Positions 8,984-17,625 are shown, counted from the first letter of the stretch. The stretch: 64,000 nucleotides of DNA from Paenibacillus pinihumi DSM 23905 = JCM 16419 (GCF_000422505.1 NZ_KE383864.1:168381-232380); one strand, 5' to 3'. The notes: generated by a model from the sequence alone, not told the origin. Numbers and translations: made by a program.

Positions 8984-9410
8984 CCGTGACTTCCCCTTTA
9001 TTTTCAAAATCCTTCATTTGCCGGAACAACCCTGCCATCACGGCTTGTCCATGTTATGTACTCGTCCTGCTTGCATCTGCTCCACACGTAAACGGCTTCT
9101 CCACAGACTATGCTTTGCAAATAATTGCTCCCCTCCCACTCTCTTTAGCTTGACGAAATTTATTTCATTGTCATGCCGGCGCCTGAAACAAGAATGAAAG
9201 GAAACTGAATGTTCGCTGAAGAGCAGCCGTCGCTATTGGTATACAGAGATAAAAACGACTATACTGAGATCAATGAAAAAACGATTGCAGCCCGGATTGC
9301 AGCACTCATGACGTTGTCAGCGTCGTTTTATATCAAACACGCGAATCCATCCAGGAAGAAATGCTGGCATTTATACATTTCGGGCTTGAATAAAAGGAAG
9401 TGAAACAGCC
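8984..9410 (+). other. Divergent intergenic region between the ABC operon and its probable two-component regulator
   Basis: About 430 bp that must hold the promoters for both directions. An imperfect palindrome TGACGAAAT/ATTTCATTGTCA lies near 9152-9175. The word CGTAAACGGCT lies at 9087-9097 and recurs in two other gaps of this window. A 64-codon open frame here has no support as a gene. I cannot place the two promoters with confidence. Confidence 0.5.
9087..9097 (+). repeat. Recurrent 11-bp word CGTAAACGGCT, copy 1
   Basis: The same 11 bases occur at 30591-30601 and 53424-53434, all in intergenic DNA and all upstream of minus-strand genes. No function is known. Confidence 0.45.
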
Positions 9411-10085
9411 ATGAAAGGCATAAAAATACTGGTCGTCGATGACGAGCCGAATATTCTGGATTTTCTTACCATGGGCTTGTCCAATGAGGGGTTTGAAGTA
9501 AAAACGGCGGCGGATGGAATTAGCGGGATTCATCTCGCGGAAGAATTCAGCCCCCATGTAATTATTCTGGATGTGATGATGCCGGGGATAGACGGCTTCG
9601 AAAGCTGCCGCCTGCTGAAAAACAACAGCCATCAGGTTGCTGTTATCATGTTGACCGCCAAGGACGATGTCGATGACCGGATTAAAGGCTTGTCTCTGGG
9701 TGCTGACGATTATATGGTGAAACCGTTCAGCTTTGGCGAGCTGTTGGCGAGAATTCAGGCGAGGCTGCGCAATCTGTTCCCGCAGCTGTTCGGCAAGCTG
9801 AACCTGGGCCCGTTCCAAATTGATGACCAGCGGCGGGAAATCTCCTATCAGGGTCAAATTCTCAAGCTGTCTCCGACCGAATATGATTTGCTTAAATATA
9901 TCGTTGTCCATCATGGTGTTGTGCATAGCAAACTGACGCTGCTGGATAAAATATGGGGCTATGACTTTGGGGGCGAGGATAACATTGTCGAGGTCTACAT
10001 CCGTTCTCTGCGCGACAAGCTCAGCGATAAGGAGCATCGGCTTATTCGCACGCTCAGAGGCGCTGGCTATAGGGTGGATTTATGA
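9411..10085 (+). CDS. OmpR-family response regulator
   Basis: Two-component response regulator of 224 aa. The receiver domain has the acidic pair D10-D11, phospho-acceptor D54 (IILDVMMPG), the switch Thr in MLTAKDD and the Lys in VKPF. A C-terminal winged-helix DNA-binding domain follows (LSPTEYDLLKYIVVHHG, VEVYIRSLRDKL, IRTLRGAGYRVD). AAAAGGAAGTGA precedes the ATG. It overlaps the kinase gene by 4 bp. Its position divergent from the ABC export operon suggests that it controls that operon in response to envelope stress or an antimicrobial, which is inferred from context. Confidence 0.93.
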   Translation: MKGIKILVVDDEPNILDFLTMGLSNEGFEVKTAADGISGIHLAEEFSPHVIILDVMMPGIDGFESCRLLKNNSHQVAVIMLTAKDDVDDRIKGLSLGADDYMVKPFSFGELLARIQARLRNLFPQLFGKLNLGPFQIDDQRREISYQGQILKLSPTEYDLLKYIVVHHGVVHSKLTLLDKIWGYDFGGEDNIVEVYIRSLRDKLSDKEHRLIRTLRGAGYRVDL

Positions 10086-11695
10086 AGCTGCCTGGCTTGG
10101 GCCCGTTTTTGAAGCCTGGTTCTTTACGCAATGCGCTGCTTGTCCGCTCTCTCCTGGTGCTCGCAGTGCTGCTGCTGCTGATCGGAATTTTTCAATATAT
10201 TGTAATGAAAGACTTCATGTACCGCAATAAAGCAGAAGCGTTGGAGGCTCAGATTATGGCCCTCCCCCGGAGCGGCTTTGCGGACTGGGGATGGCGCTTT
10301 ATGCGTCCCGGCCCGGCTGGTGCCATGACCAGAGATGACAGGTCTATAGATGGTGCACCTGGACACGATACACCTGAGCGGCCTGCCAATCTTGAGGCTC
10401 TGCTTAGCCCCGAGATCCCGCTTAAACAGGAAATTCCCCGGAACGGCAAGGATAGAGCTGCAATCTTCCTTCCCCCGGGCACTTCGCTGGCCGTCATTGA
10501 TACCGAACTGAACCTGGTAGACTTCGCAGACGAGAACGGTACCTCCGCTCCCCGGCTAAGCCGTGAACAATATATGGATATAAGGGATGGCTTGAAGCAG
10601 CGTCAGCACGTTCCTTATAAGGTGGTAAACAATAACGAGGGAGAAGAACAGCTCGTCGTGTTCCGACATGCTTTCCGGGGCATTGCGGGTACAGTCGGCG
10701 GCGGGAGCCAGGTCATCATCCAAATGGGACTGGAAACCGGCAGCATGAAGGATGTGCTGGTCAATCAGCTGCTCATTTTCACTATTCTTTCCCTGCTCGC
10801 GCTCATTACCGGGCTGCTCGTCTATTTGCCGGTCCTTCGCCGGACACTTATTCCGTTATCCAATGTCGTTCATGCGGTCGAAAAAACCGATGCCGGCAAT
10901 TTAAATGAGCGTTTGCCACTGCAGCAGGGCCAGACGGAAATCGACCGGCTGGCACAAAGCTTCAATGGCATGCTCAATCGGCTGGAACAGGCCTTTGAAT
11001 CTGAACGTGAAGCCAAGGAGCAGATGCGCCGTTTTGTGGCAGACGCCTCACATGAGCTGCGGACACCGTTAACCTCTATACACGGCTTTGTCGAGGTTCT
11101 GCGACGCGGCGCAGACAACCATCCCGAGCAGCGAAGTGCTGCTCTGCGAAGCATGTATGGCGAGACCAAGAGATTAAACGCCCTGGTCGATGATTTGCTG
11201 ACACTGGCCAAGCTGGATCAGGCTCCGCAGCTCCATTTGCAGCCGCTTCGGCTTGACCTGCTCATTCAGGATATGGAACCCCAGCTTAAGCTGCTGGCTG
11301 GTGCACGCAAGATTGATTTTAACCTGGAGGAACCTGCGGTCATCCGTTGTGAGGCCGGCCGAATCAAGCAGGCGCTGCTGAACCTGTTTCATAATGCGGT
11401 TCAGCATACAGACCCGGAGAACGGAGAAATCACGATTTCCTTATCCTCTTCCGGTAGCAAAATTCATTTATCGGTTTCAGACAATGGTGCAGGGATCGAG
11501 GAATCGCACCAGGCCAATGTGTTCGAGCGTTTCTACCGCAGTGACTCGTCCCGGACCCGCAAATACGGCGGTTCAGGTCTGGGCCTGGCCATTACCCGCT
11601 CAATTGTCGAGACTCACGGCGGTTCCATCTGTCTGACCAGCCAGCCGATGAAAGGCACAACATTCGAGATTCACTTCCCCAAGTCCGCTCTATAA
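10082..11695 (+). CDS. Sensor histidine kinase with HAMP domain
   Basis: Membrane sensor kinase of 537 aa, partner of the preceding regulator. Helix 1 is at about residues 19-40 and helix 2 at about 224-247, with a roughly 180-residue extracytoplasmic sensor between them. A HAMP domain follows (RRTLIPLSNVVHAVEKTDAGN). The HisKA phospho-acceptor is H324 (ADASHELRTPLTS). The HATPase domain shows the N box (NLFHNAVQHT), G1 (SDNGAGIEE) and G2 (GGSGLGLAI). The start overlaps the regulator stop (ATGA-type). The sensor region has no family I recognise. Confidence 0.93.
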   Translation: MKLPGLGPFLKPGSLRNALLVRSLLVLAVLLLLIGIFQYIVMKDFMYRNKAEALEAQIMALPRSGFADWGWRFMRPGPAGAMTRDDRSIDGAPGHDTPERPANLEALLSPEIPLKQEIPRNGKDRAAIFLPPGTSLAVIDTELNLVDFADENGTSAPRLSREQYMDIRDGLKQRQHVPYKVVNNNEGEEQLVVFRHAFRGIAGTVGGGSQVIIQMGLETGSMKDVLVNQLLIFTILSLLALITGLLVYLPVLRRTLIPLSNVVHAVEKTDAGNLNERLPLQQGQTEIDRLAQSFNGMLNRLEQAFESEREAKEQMRRFVADASHELRTPLTSIHGFVEVLRRGADNHPEQRSAALRSMYGETKRLNALVDDLLTLAKLDQAPQLHLQPLRLDLLIQDMEPQLKLLAGARKIDFNLEEPAVIRCEAGRIKQALLNLFHNAVQHTDPENGEITISLSSSGSKIHLSVSDNGAGIEESHQANVFERFYRSDSSRTRKYGGSGLGLAITRSIVETHGGSICLTSQPMKGTTFEIHFPKSAL

Positions 11696-11723
11696 ACGGC
11701 AGCACAAGGCTGATAGAGCCGCT

Positions 11724-11767
11724 GGCCGGAATTCTGTCAACTGAATGTGGCGGAATTCCGGCCTTTT
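11724..11767 (+). terminator. Terminator of the two-component operon
   Basis: GGCCGGAATTC pairs with GGAATTCCGGCC, followed by TTTT. A second, overlapping repeat (TCAACTGAA at 11737 with TTCAGTTGA at 11766) could form an alternative hairpin reaching into the next promoter. Confidence 0.8.
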
Positions 11768-11770
11768 CAG

Positions 11771-11799
11771 TTGAAATCTGAACGACATTCTCCTATAAT
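11771..11799 (+). promoter_or_regulatory. Sigma-A promoter of the Nudix gene
   Basis: TTGAAA and TATAAT are separated by exactly 17 bp, 44 bp before the Nudix start codon. Confidence 0.8.
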
Positions 11800-11842
11800 G
11801 AATAACCCGGAATTGTATCCATAATTTAGGAGGACTTTGCAA

Positions 11843-12319
11843 ATGAATAAATTCAGGCTACGGGCAGGGGCTTTAATTATTAAGGATGAGGCGGTATTGC
11901 TTATTCAATTTAAAAATGACCATGATGACGGTGTCCACTACAACCTTCCTGCGGGAGGGGTGGAACCGGGCGAGACCTTGGCAGAGACTGCTGTGAGGGA
12001 AGCAAAAGAAGAAGCCTGCGTCGATATTGAGGTGGGACCGGTCGCTTTTGTGTACGAATATCAGCCTGCTAAAAATAACTTCATCTACGGCGATGTTCAT
12101 TCAGTTGGCGTTACCTTTGAATGCCGGTTAAAGGAGGGCTCGCTCCCTATGCTGCCGGATTCCCCTCACCCTCACCAGATCCGTGTGGAATGGGTTCCGC
12201 TGTCAGAGCTGAACACGATACAGCTTTATCCTGAAATCGCAAGGGATATTATCAATTACCACTATAAGCAGGCCTACCGCAGCTATGTTGAAGAGCATGA
12301 AATTCAGGCAGGAACATAA
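11843..12319 (+). CDS. Nudix hydrolase
   Basis: A 158-aa hydrolase that cleaves a nucleoside-diphosphate-linked substrate in the cytoplasm. The Nudix box is visible as GGVEPGETLAETAVREAKEE (G-x5-E-x7-RE-x2-EE, followed by A-C-V-D), starting near residue 40. The exact substrate cannot be inferred. I chose the ATG at 11843, 9 nt after AGGAGG, over a TTG two codons earlier that is too close to that site. It is monocistronic, with its own promoter and terminator. Confidence 0.88.
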   Translation: MNKFRLRAGALIIKDEAVLLIQFKNDHDDGVHYNLPAGGVEPGETLAETAVREAKEEACVDIEVGPVAFVYEYQPAKNNFIYGDVHSVGVTFECRLKEGSLPMLPDSPHPHQIRVEWVPLSELNTIQLYPEIARDIINYHYKQAYRSYVEEHEIQAGT

Positions 12320-12336
12320 TTTTCAGCATTCACTTG

Positions 12337-12367
12337 GACGGAAGAATGGACATTCTTCCGTCTTTTT
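12337..12367 (+). terminator. Terminator of the Nudix gene
   Basis: GACGGAAGAATG and its complement CATTCTTCCGTC form a tight hairpin followed by TTTTT, 18 bp after the stop. Confidence 0.85.
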
Positions 12368-12432
12368 CCATATGGTGTGACGTTACGGGCTGCATCTTTT
12401 GCATCTGAATTCGATAATTTTATAAATATGCT

Positions 12433-12459
12433 TTAATTTTCTAGTCTGTAATTCGATAT
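12433..12459 (+). promoter_or_regulatory. Candidate sigma-D (flagellar/chemotaxis) promoter
   Basis: TTAA and TTCGATAT are separated by 15 bp, close to the Bacillus sigma-D consensus TAAA-N15-GCCGATAT. It lies about 75 bp before a chemoreceptor gene, the expected class of sigma-D target. Confidence 0.5.
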
Positions 12460-12532
12460 CTATATCAGGGCCATACTCTCGCATTTGCCGTACTCTAAAT
12501 ATACTCGATGAAAAGGGGAGAACTTACGTCTA

Positions 12533-14095
12533 ATGATCCGTCAAAAAAACAAGCTTATGAATTTCGTCTCGCTCATCATTGCTCTTCTTACAGGAGTCAT
12601 TCATTTGCTTGGCAGAGGGTTTTACATCTTTGACCAGTCATCCCATGGTCACGGCATGCTGTCCTCAATGGAGATTGAACAGCAATTCAGCTTTGTGCTG
12701 TCTCTGCTCCTTGCACTTCCTGCCGTATTGTTCGCAGCTGCGATTGTTTTCTATATGCGCCAGCCTGAACATCCGCTCATTCCGTTATTGCATACGCTGA
12801 CATTGACATTTGGCAGCATCTCCATGATCGCCGGGGCTGGCGGACATATTGAATTTCATTTTTCTATTTTTATGGTGATCGCAGCCTTGTCTTACTATAA
12901 AAATATCCGGTTGATCATCTTAATGACCGTTATTTTTGCGCTTCAACATGTGCTTGGCTTTGCGCTTTTCCCGGAGATCGTTTTTGGTACCAGTATTTAT
13001 CCGTTTAAAATGCTGCTATTGCATGCCATTTTTCTGGTGCTGACATCGCTGGCGACGTCCCTGCAAATTCACAGCACTCTTAAAATTGAAAGTGAACTGA
13101 TAAAGGAGCAGCAGAACCAGCGCACCCTCATTATGGATGAGATCACATCTAAGCTTTCAACTACAGCCGGTCAGTTGCTGCAAACTGCAACTCAGCTCTC
13201 CGGTCAATCAGGGCACAGCTCGGCCATCAGTGACCGTTTGGGCAGCATTGTGCAGGAGATGGCTGCGGGAGCAGAGAAGCACAGGAAGGTTATGGAGAGC
13301 AACAACACAATTATCGGGGAGCTTTCTGCCGGGGTCAGATCGGTCAATACGTCCGCCTCCGATGCCGCCGCAGCCTCAGAGCAGTCCTGGAGACAGGCGG
13401 AAGCCGGAAGCAGTTTGATCGGCAGCATGGCAACAAAGATGGAGAAGACCGGTCATTCAATAGCGGATTCGCATCATGCGGTTCAAGAGTTGAACCGGCA
13501 AATGCAGAAAATTGATGCTGTCCTTCAGGTCGTATGGGGAATTGCTGATCAAACGAAGCTGCTTTCACTCAATGCCTCGACTGAATCGGCAAGAGCTGGA
13601 GAAGCAGGAAGAGGCTTTGCAGTAATTGCGGCGGAAATCCGAAAGCTCTCCGAGCAATCGGCCTCCTCTGTCGGGGATATTACCGCCATTGTGGCGAGTA
13701 TTCAGAAGCAGGCTAACGAATTGCTCACGGTCATGGATGTTGTGCGGCTGCATGCAGCAGCTACGCTCGAGTTGACAGATGAAGCCAAGGTATCCTTTGA
13801 ATCAATTCAAGCTACCGTCAAACACACCGCAGGTCAAATCCGGGAAATCTCCGCTGCCATGCAGGAGCTTCATGCCGGCTCGGATCTGATGGATCATTCC
13901 GTCCGGGATATGAAGGTATTCACGAAAGACACTTCCGATCATTCCAGAATGATCGTCCAGACGTTTGATGAGCATTTCCAGTCGATCCGGCAGGTAACCG
14001 ATGCAGCAGCCGTTATGTCCGGGCTGGCGGAAGAGCTGAATATGGTTATCGGAAGGCTCAGGGAACAGGAAGTGAGCCTTGAAAGCCCCAAATGA
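12533..14095 (+). CDS. Methyl-accepting chemotaxis protein with a multi-helix membrane sensor
   Basis: A 520-aa chemoreceptor-like protein. The first 190 residues hold about six hydrophobic helices with short loops, so there is no large periplasmic ligand domain, and I see no HAMP domain. The C-terminal half is a long coiled-coil signalling domain. Its hairpin tip (VVWGIADQTKLLSLNAS, then AGEAGRGFAVIAAEIRKLSEQS) is the conserved CheA/CheW contact. The sensor contains a His-rich loop (SSHGHG) and could sense a membrane-borne or redox signal, which is speculation. GGGGAG lies 12 nt before the ATG, a longer spacing than usual. Confidence 0.88.
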   Translation: MIRQKNKLMNFVSLIIALLTGVIHLLGRGFYIFDQSSHGHGMLSSMEIEQQFSFVLSLLLALPAVLFAAAIVFYMRQPEHPLIPLLHTLTLTFGSISMIAGAGGHIEFHFSIFMVIAALSYYKNIRLIILMTVIFALQHVLGFALFPEIVFGTSIYPFKMLLLHAIFLVLTSLATSLQIHSTLKIESELIKEQQNQRTLIMDEITSKLSTTAGQLLQTATQLSGQSGHSSAISDRLGSIVQEMAAGAEKHRKVMESNNTIIGELSAGVRSVNTSASDAAAASEQSWRQAEAGSSLIGSMATKMEKTGHSIADSHHAVQELNRQMQKIDAVLQVVWGIADQTKLLSLNASTESARAGEAGRGFAVIAAEIRKLSEQSASSVGDITAIVASIQKQANELLTVMDVVRLHAAATLELTDEAKVSFESIQATVKHTAGQIREISAAMQELHAGSDLMDHSVRDMKVFTKDTSDHSRMIVQTFDEHFQSIRQVTDAAAVMSGLAEELNMVIGRLREQEVSLESPK

Positions 14096-14104
14096 ATGGA
14101 ATGG

Positions 14105-14145
14105 AAGAAAAAGGAGCATAACCCGATCAACGGGCTATGCTCCTC
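14105..14145 (-). terminator. Terminator of the GntR-ABC operon
   Basis: On the minus strand GGAGCATA pairs with TATGCTCC, extended inward by CCCG/CGGG, and is followed by TTTTTTCTT. It also separates this operon from the convergent chemoreceptor gene. Confidence 0.88.
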
Positions 14146-14194
14146 CATAATCATAATGCAATCTAATGCAGACCGGGAGAACCCATCCGGCCTG

Positions 14195-14911
14195 CTAATC
14201 GTAGACTTCACTGTATTTGCTTCCCTTATATTTGGCGATTTCCGCCATTAGCTCCGGAAGCGTCTTGCCTTGATCCCTCAATTGATCCATATAGATATCC
14301 GCCTTGACCCGCCCTTTATGCAAAATAACAGCCCGGTCAATTACATTCTCGATTTCATCGATTAAATGTGTTGTGATCAGAACCGTTTCATTCCCCTGCA
14401 AGCCGGTGACCAAAAGCTTCAAAAAATCTTTGCGCATAAACAGATCCTTGCCCACAAACGGTTCATCCATCAGGATGTAATCCGCTTTTTTCGCAAGTCC
14501 GGCACAAATCTCCAGCTTCAGCTTTTGGCCTTTGGAGAAGGTCTTGATCTTCTCATCTGTCTCCAGCGTATAAAATTCGAGCAGCTTATGATAATGGCCT
14601 TGATCAAACCGCGGGAAAAAACACGTCAGAAACTCCCCATATTGGACAGGCGTCATATGCGGCAGGAAACTGCCTTCCTCCGTTATGAATGCCATCCGGT
14701 CGTATTGCCGCTGCGGAGGGAGCCCCCCGATTTTCACCTCGCCTCCATTCCGTTCGCCAAGACCCATAATGGTCTTGAGCAGCGTTGTCTTTCCACTGCC
14801 GTTATCTCCCAGGATGCCGACAATCTCACCCTTCGGAATTTGCAGGCTGTTCACATACAAATACCCATTGCTCGTCAAATACCTTTTCTCGACTTCAATC
14901 AATTCAATCAT
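14195..14911 (-). CDS. ABC ATPase, YtrB-like
   Basis: ATP-binding subunit of 238 aa. Walker A is GDNGSGKTT (about residue 35). The signature is the divergent FSKGQKLKLEICAGLA, Walker B is YILMDEPFVGKD and the switch is THLIDEIE. The FSKGQ-type signature and C-terminal tail fit the YtrB/BcrA branch. It is the last gene of an operon with a GntR regulator, an ABC-2 membrane protein and an anchored exported protein. Bacillus subtilis ytr operons, controlled by YtrA, respond to cell-wall antibiotics. A similar role here is inferred. Confidence 0.9.
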   Translation of the reverse strand: MIELIEVEKRYLTSNGYLYVNSLQIPKGEIVGILGDNGSGKTTLLKTIMGLGERNGGEVKIGGLPPQRQYDRMAFITEEGSFLPHMTPVQYGEFLTCFFPRFDQGHYHKLLEFYTLETDEKIKTFSKGQKLKLEICAGLAKKADYILMDEPFVGKDLFMRKDFLKLLVTGLQGNETVLITTHLIDEIENVIDRAVILHKGRVKADIYMDQLRDQGKTLPELMAEIAKYKGSKYSEVYD

Positions 14912-14938
14912 TTTTGCCCCCCCTTTCGATATCGGCTA

Positions 14939-16213
14939 TTAATCTATTTGGAGCCCGCTAAATTGCCGGAGGAGATCGTGGTTGTAAGAAAAACCTTGAG
15001 GGGGCAGATTGATCGCACGAATCATATCATCATTCCGGTCTGTTACCAGTTCTCCCTTATACTTCTGCACCCCGCCTTCATACGCATAGAGCATCAAATG
15101 TCTGGGGAGCGCGAATTCAAAAAATATACGGCTGTTCTCGTCCTTTGCATCCCGCATCATTCGGACTGCATACAATTTGCCGTCTTTATAGCGCAAAGCT
15201 TTAATGCCGTCATCCGGGCCCTCCGTTCCGTCAGTAAAGGTTACTGCCGAAAGATCGGCTATATGGACGCCCTCGGATACATCAATTGTCAGCACCAGCC
15301 GCTTCACTTGATCCGGCAAGGAGGCAGCGCTTGTAAAGATGAGATAAAGAAACTGCTGCTGCTCATCAGTGAAGGCCTGGTAGCTTTCTGCATAGCTGCG
15401 TTCCTTCCACTTTTGAAGCGAGCCATTTAAAGGAACCTCCGCCACATCCGCCTGCCCCAGCAGACTTCCGCTATCACTGTCATAGCTGCTGATTTTCAGC
15501 TCCCCGTTCTCGGCAGTCAACAAGACCAGCTTGCCGCTGACTGCTTCAAGTCCTATAACCTGGGAGTTGGAGCTGCTGTCCCCCTCATTCGCCTGTATAT
15601 CAATCTCTACAAGGCGGCGTGACTGCGACTTGGGCTTCCAGATTCCAGATGATGCCCAATGATGAAAGGCCAGCTCATAAATCCCGCTCTTTCCTGTAAA
15701 ATCAGCCGTCACCGGAGGCGTAAAAAATACGCGTTGTCCGATGACAGCGAGGCCATATCCCAACGAATTGGTATACCTGTACTCGCGGACAGGCGCAGGA
15801 TTGTTTATGTTCACTGACACCTCTGCCCTCCCGACCGGGTAATAGTTTTGATCAGAAATATCATACGAATGTACTTCAAAACGCGGCCCGCCCTCGGCCC
15901 GATACATCATATCGCCTGCAACCCTGCGATCGCCGGTATCATGATTCCAGATGCTTGCCTTCAACGGCTGATCATACAGTTCGGTCTGGTGCATCACCGC
16001 TCCCCGGACAATCTGAAAACGGGTATTATGATAGCTATCGCCAAGCGCTCCGGTTATCGTGATGTTTTCAATCGCCTTGCGATCCCCCTCAATGTCTCTT
16101 AACTGAAAGCTGCCATCTTCTTTAGCACTGTAAATTTGAACGCTATTAACAACGATAATTATGATAGCGAAGAGCAGAACAGGAATAGCTGCATGATTTT
16201 TGACTCGCTTCAT
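14939..16213 (-). CDS. Membrane-anchored extracytoplasmic protein of an ABC operon, unknown family
   Basis: A 424-aa protein with one N-terminal helix (IPVLLFAIIIIVVNSVQIY) and a long extracytoplasmic part rich in beta strands and aromatic residues. There are repeated SGKLVLLTAENGELKI-like and DGKLYAVRMM-like stretches, which suggests a beta-propeller-like fold. No lipobox or catalytic motif is visible. It lies 12 bp after the ABC-2 membrane gene and 27 bp before the ATPase gene, so it is probably a dedicated partner of that transporter. I do not recognise the family. Confidence 0.8.
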   Translation of the reverse strand: MKRVKNHAAIPVLLFAIIIIVVNSVQIYSAKEDGSFQLRDIEGDRKAIENITITGALGDSYHNTRFQIVRGAVMHQTELYDQPLKASIWNHDTGDRRVAGDMMYRAEGGPRFEVHSYDISDQNYYPVGRAEVSVNINNPAPVREYRYTNSLGYGLAVIGQRVFFTPPVTADFTGKSGIYELAFHHWASSGIWKPKSQSRRLVEIDIQANEGDSSSNSQVIGLEAVSGKLVLLTAENGELKISSYDSDSGSLLGQADVAEVPLNGSLQKWKERSYAESYQAFTDEQQQFLYLIFTSAASLPDQVKRLVLTIDVSEGVHIADLSAVTFTDGTEGPDDGIKALRYKDGKLYAVRMMRDAKDENSRIFFEFALPRHLMLYAYEGGVQKYKGELVTDRNDDMIRAINLPPQGFSYNHDLLRQFSGLQID

Positions 16214-16225
16214 AGGCTCCCCTCC

Positions 16226-16999
16226 TTATGCAATGGCTCCTGATTTCATCCATCTAATACTGTGCCACATGAAATATCCGCTGAATGCCAGCAGGAAACC
16301 ACTGGTCCAATATAAATATACGGAGTTAAGAGGATTGATCAACTCATTTAATCTGTTGGCAATGATATGAACGACGATTGCAATAGCCACATTTAGCGGA
16401 AGGAATCCCCATCTCCTCTTGCTGCGTTCGCATAAAGCGCCATAGTAGAAACCGGTAATCAGTGCAATTAAAATACTGATCGTCGATAGGATGCTATGTG
16501 CATTAAACGGCAGCAACAGCCTAAAAAAATCGGAGCGGATAAAGGACAGGAACAGCCCGTTATTCATTACAAAATTCACATCTCCATCACTTTCGGACCT
16601 TAGCGCGACCAGCGCATATCCCAGCCTGATGCTGATGAGCTGCACAGCCAGCAATAGCAGCAGGCACATTGCAAAAATGGCAAGCTTGCTAAAGTAGACG
16701 GCCTCCCTTCTCACAGGCAAGGTCAAATACGTATAAATGCCTTTGCTCCCCCAATAATCCGCATAAATGCTTTTAAGGAAAAAAGCGCACAGGGCCAGCA
16801 CATAAACCAGAAAAACAATTGCACTGCCGCTGGACATATAAACGGTCTCATACCGTTCATGCACAGTATAAGAAGCATAGTCTTTGGTTGCAAAATGCAA
16901 AAGTAAGAGCGGTGATCCAAGTACCCCGATACTAAGCAGCACAATCGCGCGCGACCATGCAGCGAACTCATGATTGAGCAGCCGATAGAAACCTTTCAT
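16226..16999 (-). CDS. ABC-2-type membrane protein
   Basis: Integral membrane subunit of 257 aa with about six helices (residues near 18-35, 56-75, 100-125, 160-182, 196-214 and 225-243). It has the arrangement of ABC-2 permeases of the Ytr/Bcr type. AAGGGG lies 6 nt before the ATG. It follows the GntR gene and is preceded by a 22-bp operator matching the one at the regulator promoter. Confidence 0.85.
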   Translation of the reverse strand: MKGFYRLLNHEFAAWSRAIVLLSIGVLGSPLLLLHFATKDYASYTVHERYETVYMSSGSAIVFLVYVLALCAFFLKSIYADYWGSKGIYTYLTLPVRREAVYFSKLAIFAMCLLLLLAVQLISIRLGYALVALRSESDGDVNFVMNNGLFLSFIRSDFFRLLLPFNAHSILSTISILIALITGFYYGALCERSKRRWGFLPLNVAIAIVVHIIANRLNELINPLNSVYLYWTSGFLLAFSGYFMWHSIRWMKSGAIA

Positions 17000-17022
17000 A
17001 CAGCACCCCTTCTATGTATTCA

Positions 17023-17044
17023 TTGTATTATCCAACTAGTACAA
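17023..17044. promoter_or_regulatory. GntR (YtrA-type) operator before the ABC genes
   Basis: The inverted repeat TTGTATTA-N6-TAGTACAA differs in one base of one arm from the perfect copy at the regulator promoter. It lies in the 60-bp gap between the regulator stop and the ABC membrane gene start. Confidence 0.65.
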
Positions 17045-17060
17045 TATGCGCAGACTAAAT

Positions 17061-17432
17061 CTACTCCCACAGTTGCCCGATCAGTTCTACCACTTTTTTG
17101 AAGGACAAATTAATTTCCTTGGCTGAACCAATGAATTCCTTGACCAGCTCCTCAGTCAGCTCCTTCTCAATCCGGTTGAAAATCGCCTCATCAACATAGA
17201 TGACGCTGCCCAGCGTGCTGCTCGTGCGGACAAAACCTTCATCCTCCATGAGCTTGAACGCTTTCTGTACGGTGTTGGGATTAATATTAAGCTGTGCGGC
17301 TGCTTCACGCCGGGAAGGCAGCTTCTCTCCCGATTCAACCTGATTTAATAAAATTTTCCGCTTCACATACAATGCGGCCTGCATATAGACAGGGTCCTTC
17401 GTATTCAGCTTCAAGTCATAAAAATTCAGCAC
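17061..17432 (-). CDS. GntR-family regulator, YtrA subfamily
   Basis: A 123-aa transcriptional repressor. The N-terminal winged helix carries the GntR signature (GEKLPSRREAAAQLNINPNTVQKAFKLMEDEGFV, residues about 35-70). The short C-terminal dimerisation tail is typical of the YtrA subgroup. I chose the GTG at 17432 because AAGGCGGGTGA lies before it. The upstream ATG at 17453 would sit within a few bases of the predicted transcription start, leaving no room for a ribosome site. It probably represses its own promoter and the downstream ABC genes. Confidence 0.88.
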   Translation of the reverse strand: MLNFYDLKLNTKDPVYMQAALYVKRKILLNQVESGEKLPSRREAAAQLNINPNTVQKAFKLMEDEGFVRTSSTLGSVIYVDEAIFNRIEKELTEELVKEFIGSAKEINLSFKKVVELIGQLWE

Positions 17433-17460
17433 GACCGCTTCACCCGCCTTCATTACTTAG

Positions 17461-17494
17461 TTGTATTATGCGACTAATACAAAGGGAATGTCAA
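17461..17494 (-). promoter_or_regulatory. Promoter of the GntR gene with overlapping perfect operator
   Basis: On the minus strand TTGACA (17489-17494) and CATAAT (17465-17470) are 18 bp apart. The perfect inverted repeat TTGTATTA-N6-TAATACAA (17461-17482) covers the -10 box and part of the spacer, a layout expected for autorepression. Confidence 0.75.
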
Positions 17495-17625
17495 TAGACT
17501 GACCTGAAATTTGGATTTTCAAACACTTTGTTTGTCACTTCAAAAATAAGCATTCAAACAATTAAAATTTTCCATTATTTTTATTTAATCAAAATCACTT
17601 TTGGGATTTATAGAAAAAATTCTTA

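Noticed and set aside
9209-9403. 64-codon frame in the divergent region before the response regulator
   Set aside because: No ribosome site, no recognisable features, and it would occupy the region needed for promoters.
14366-15430. 354-codon open frame opposite the ATPase and anchored-protein genes
   Set aside because: It runs through two well-supported minus-strand genes, lacks a ribosome site and crosses their boundary.
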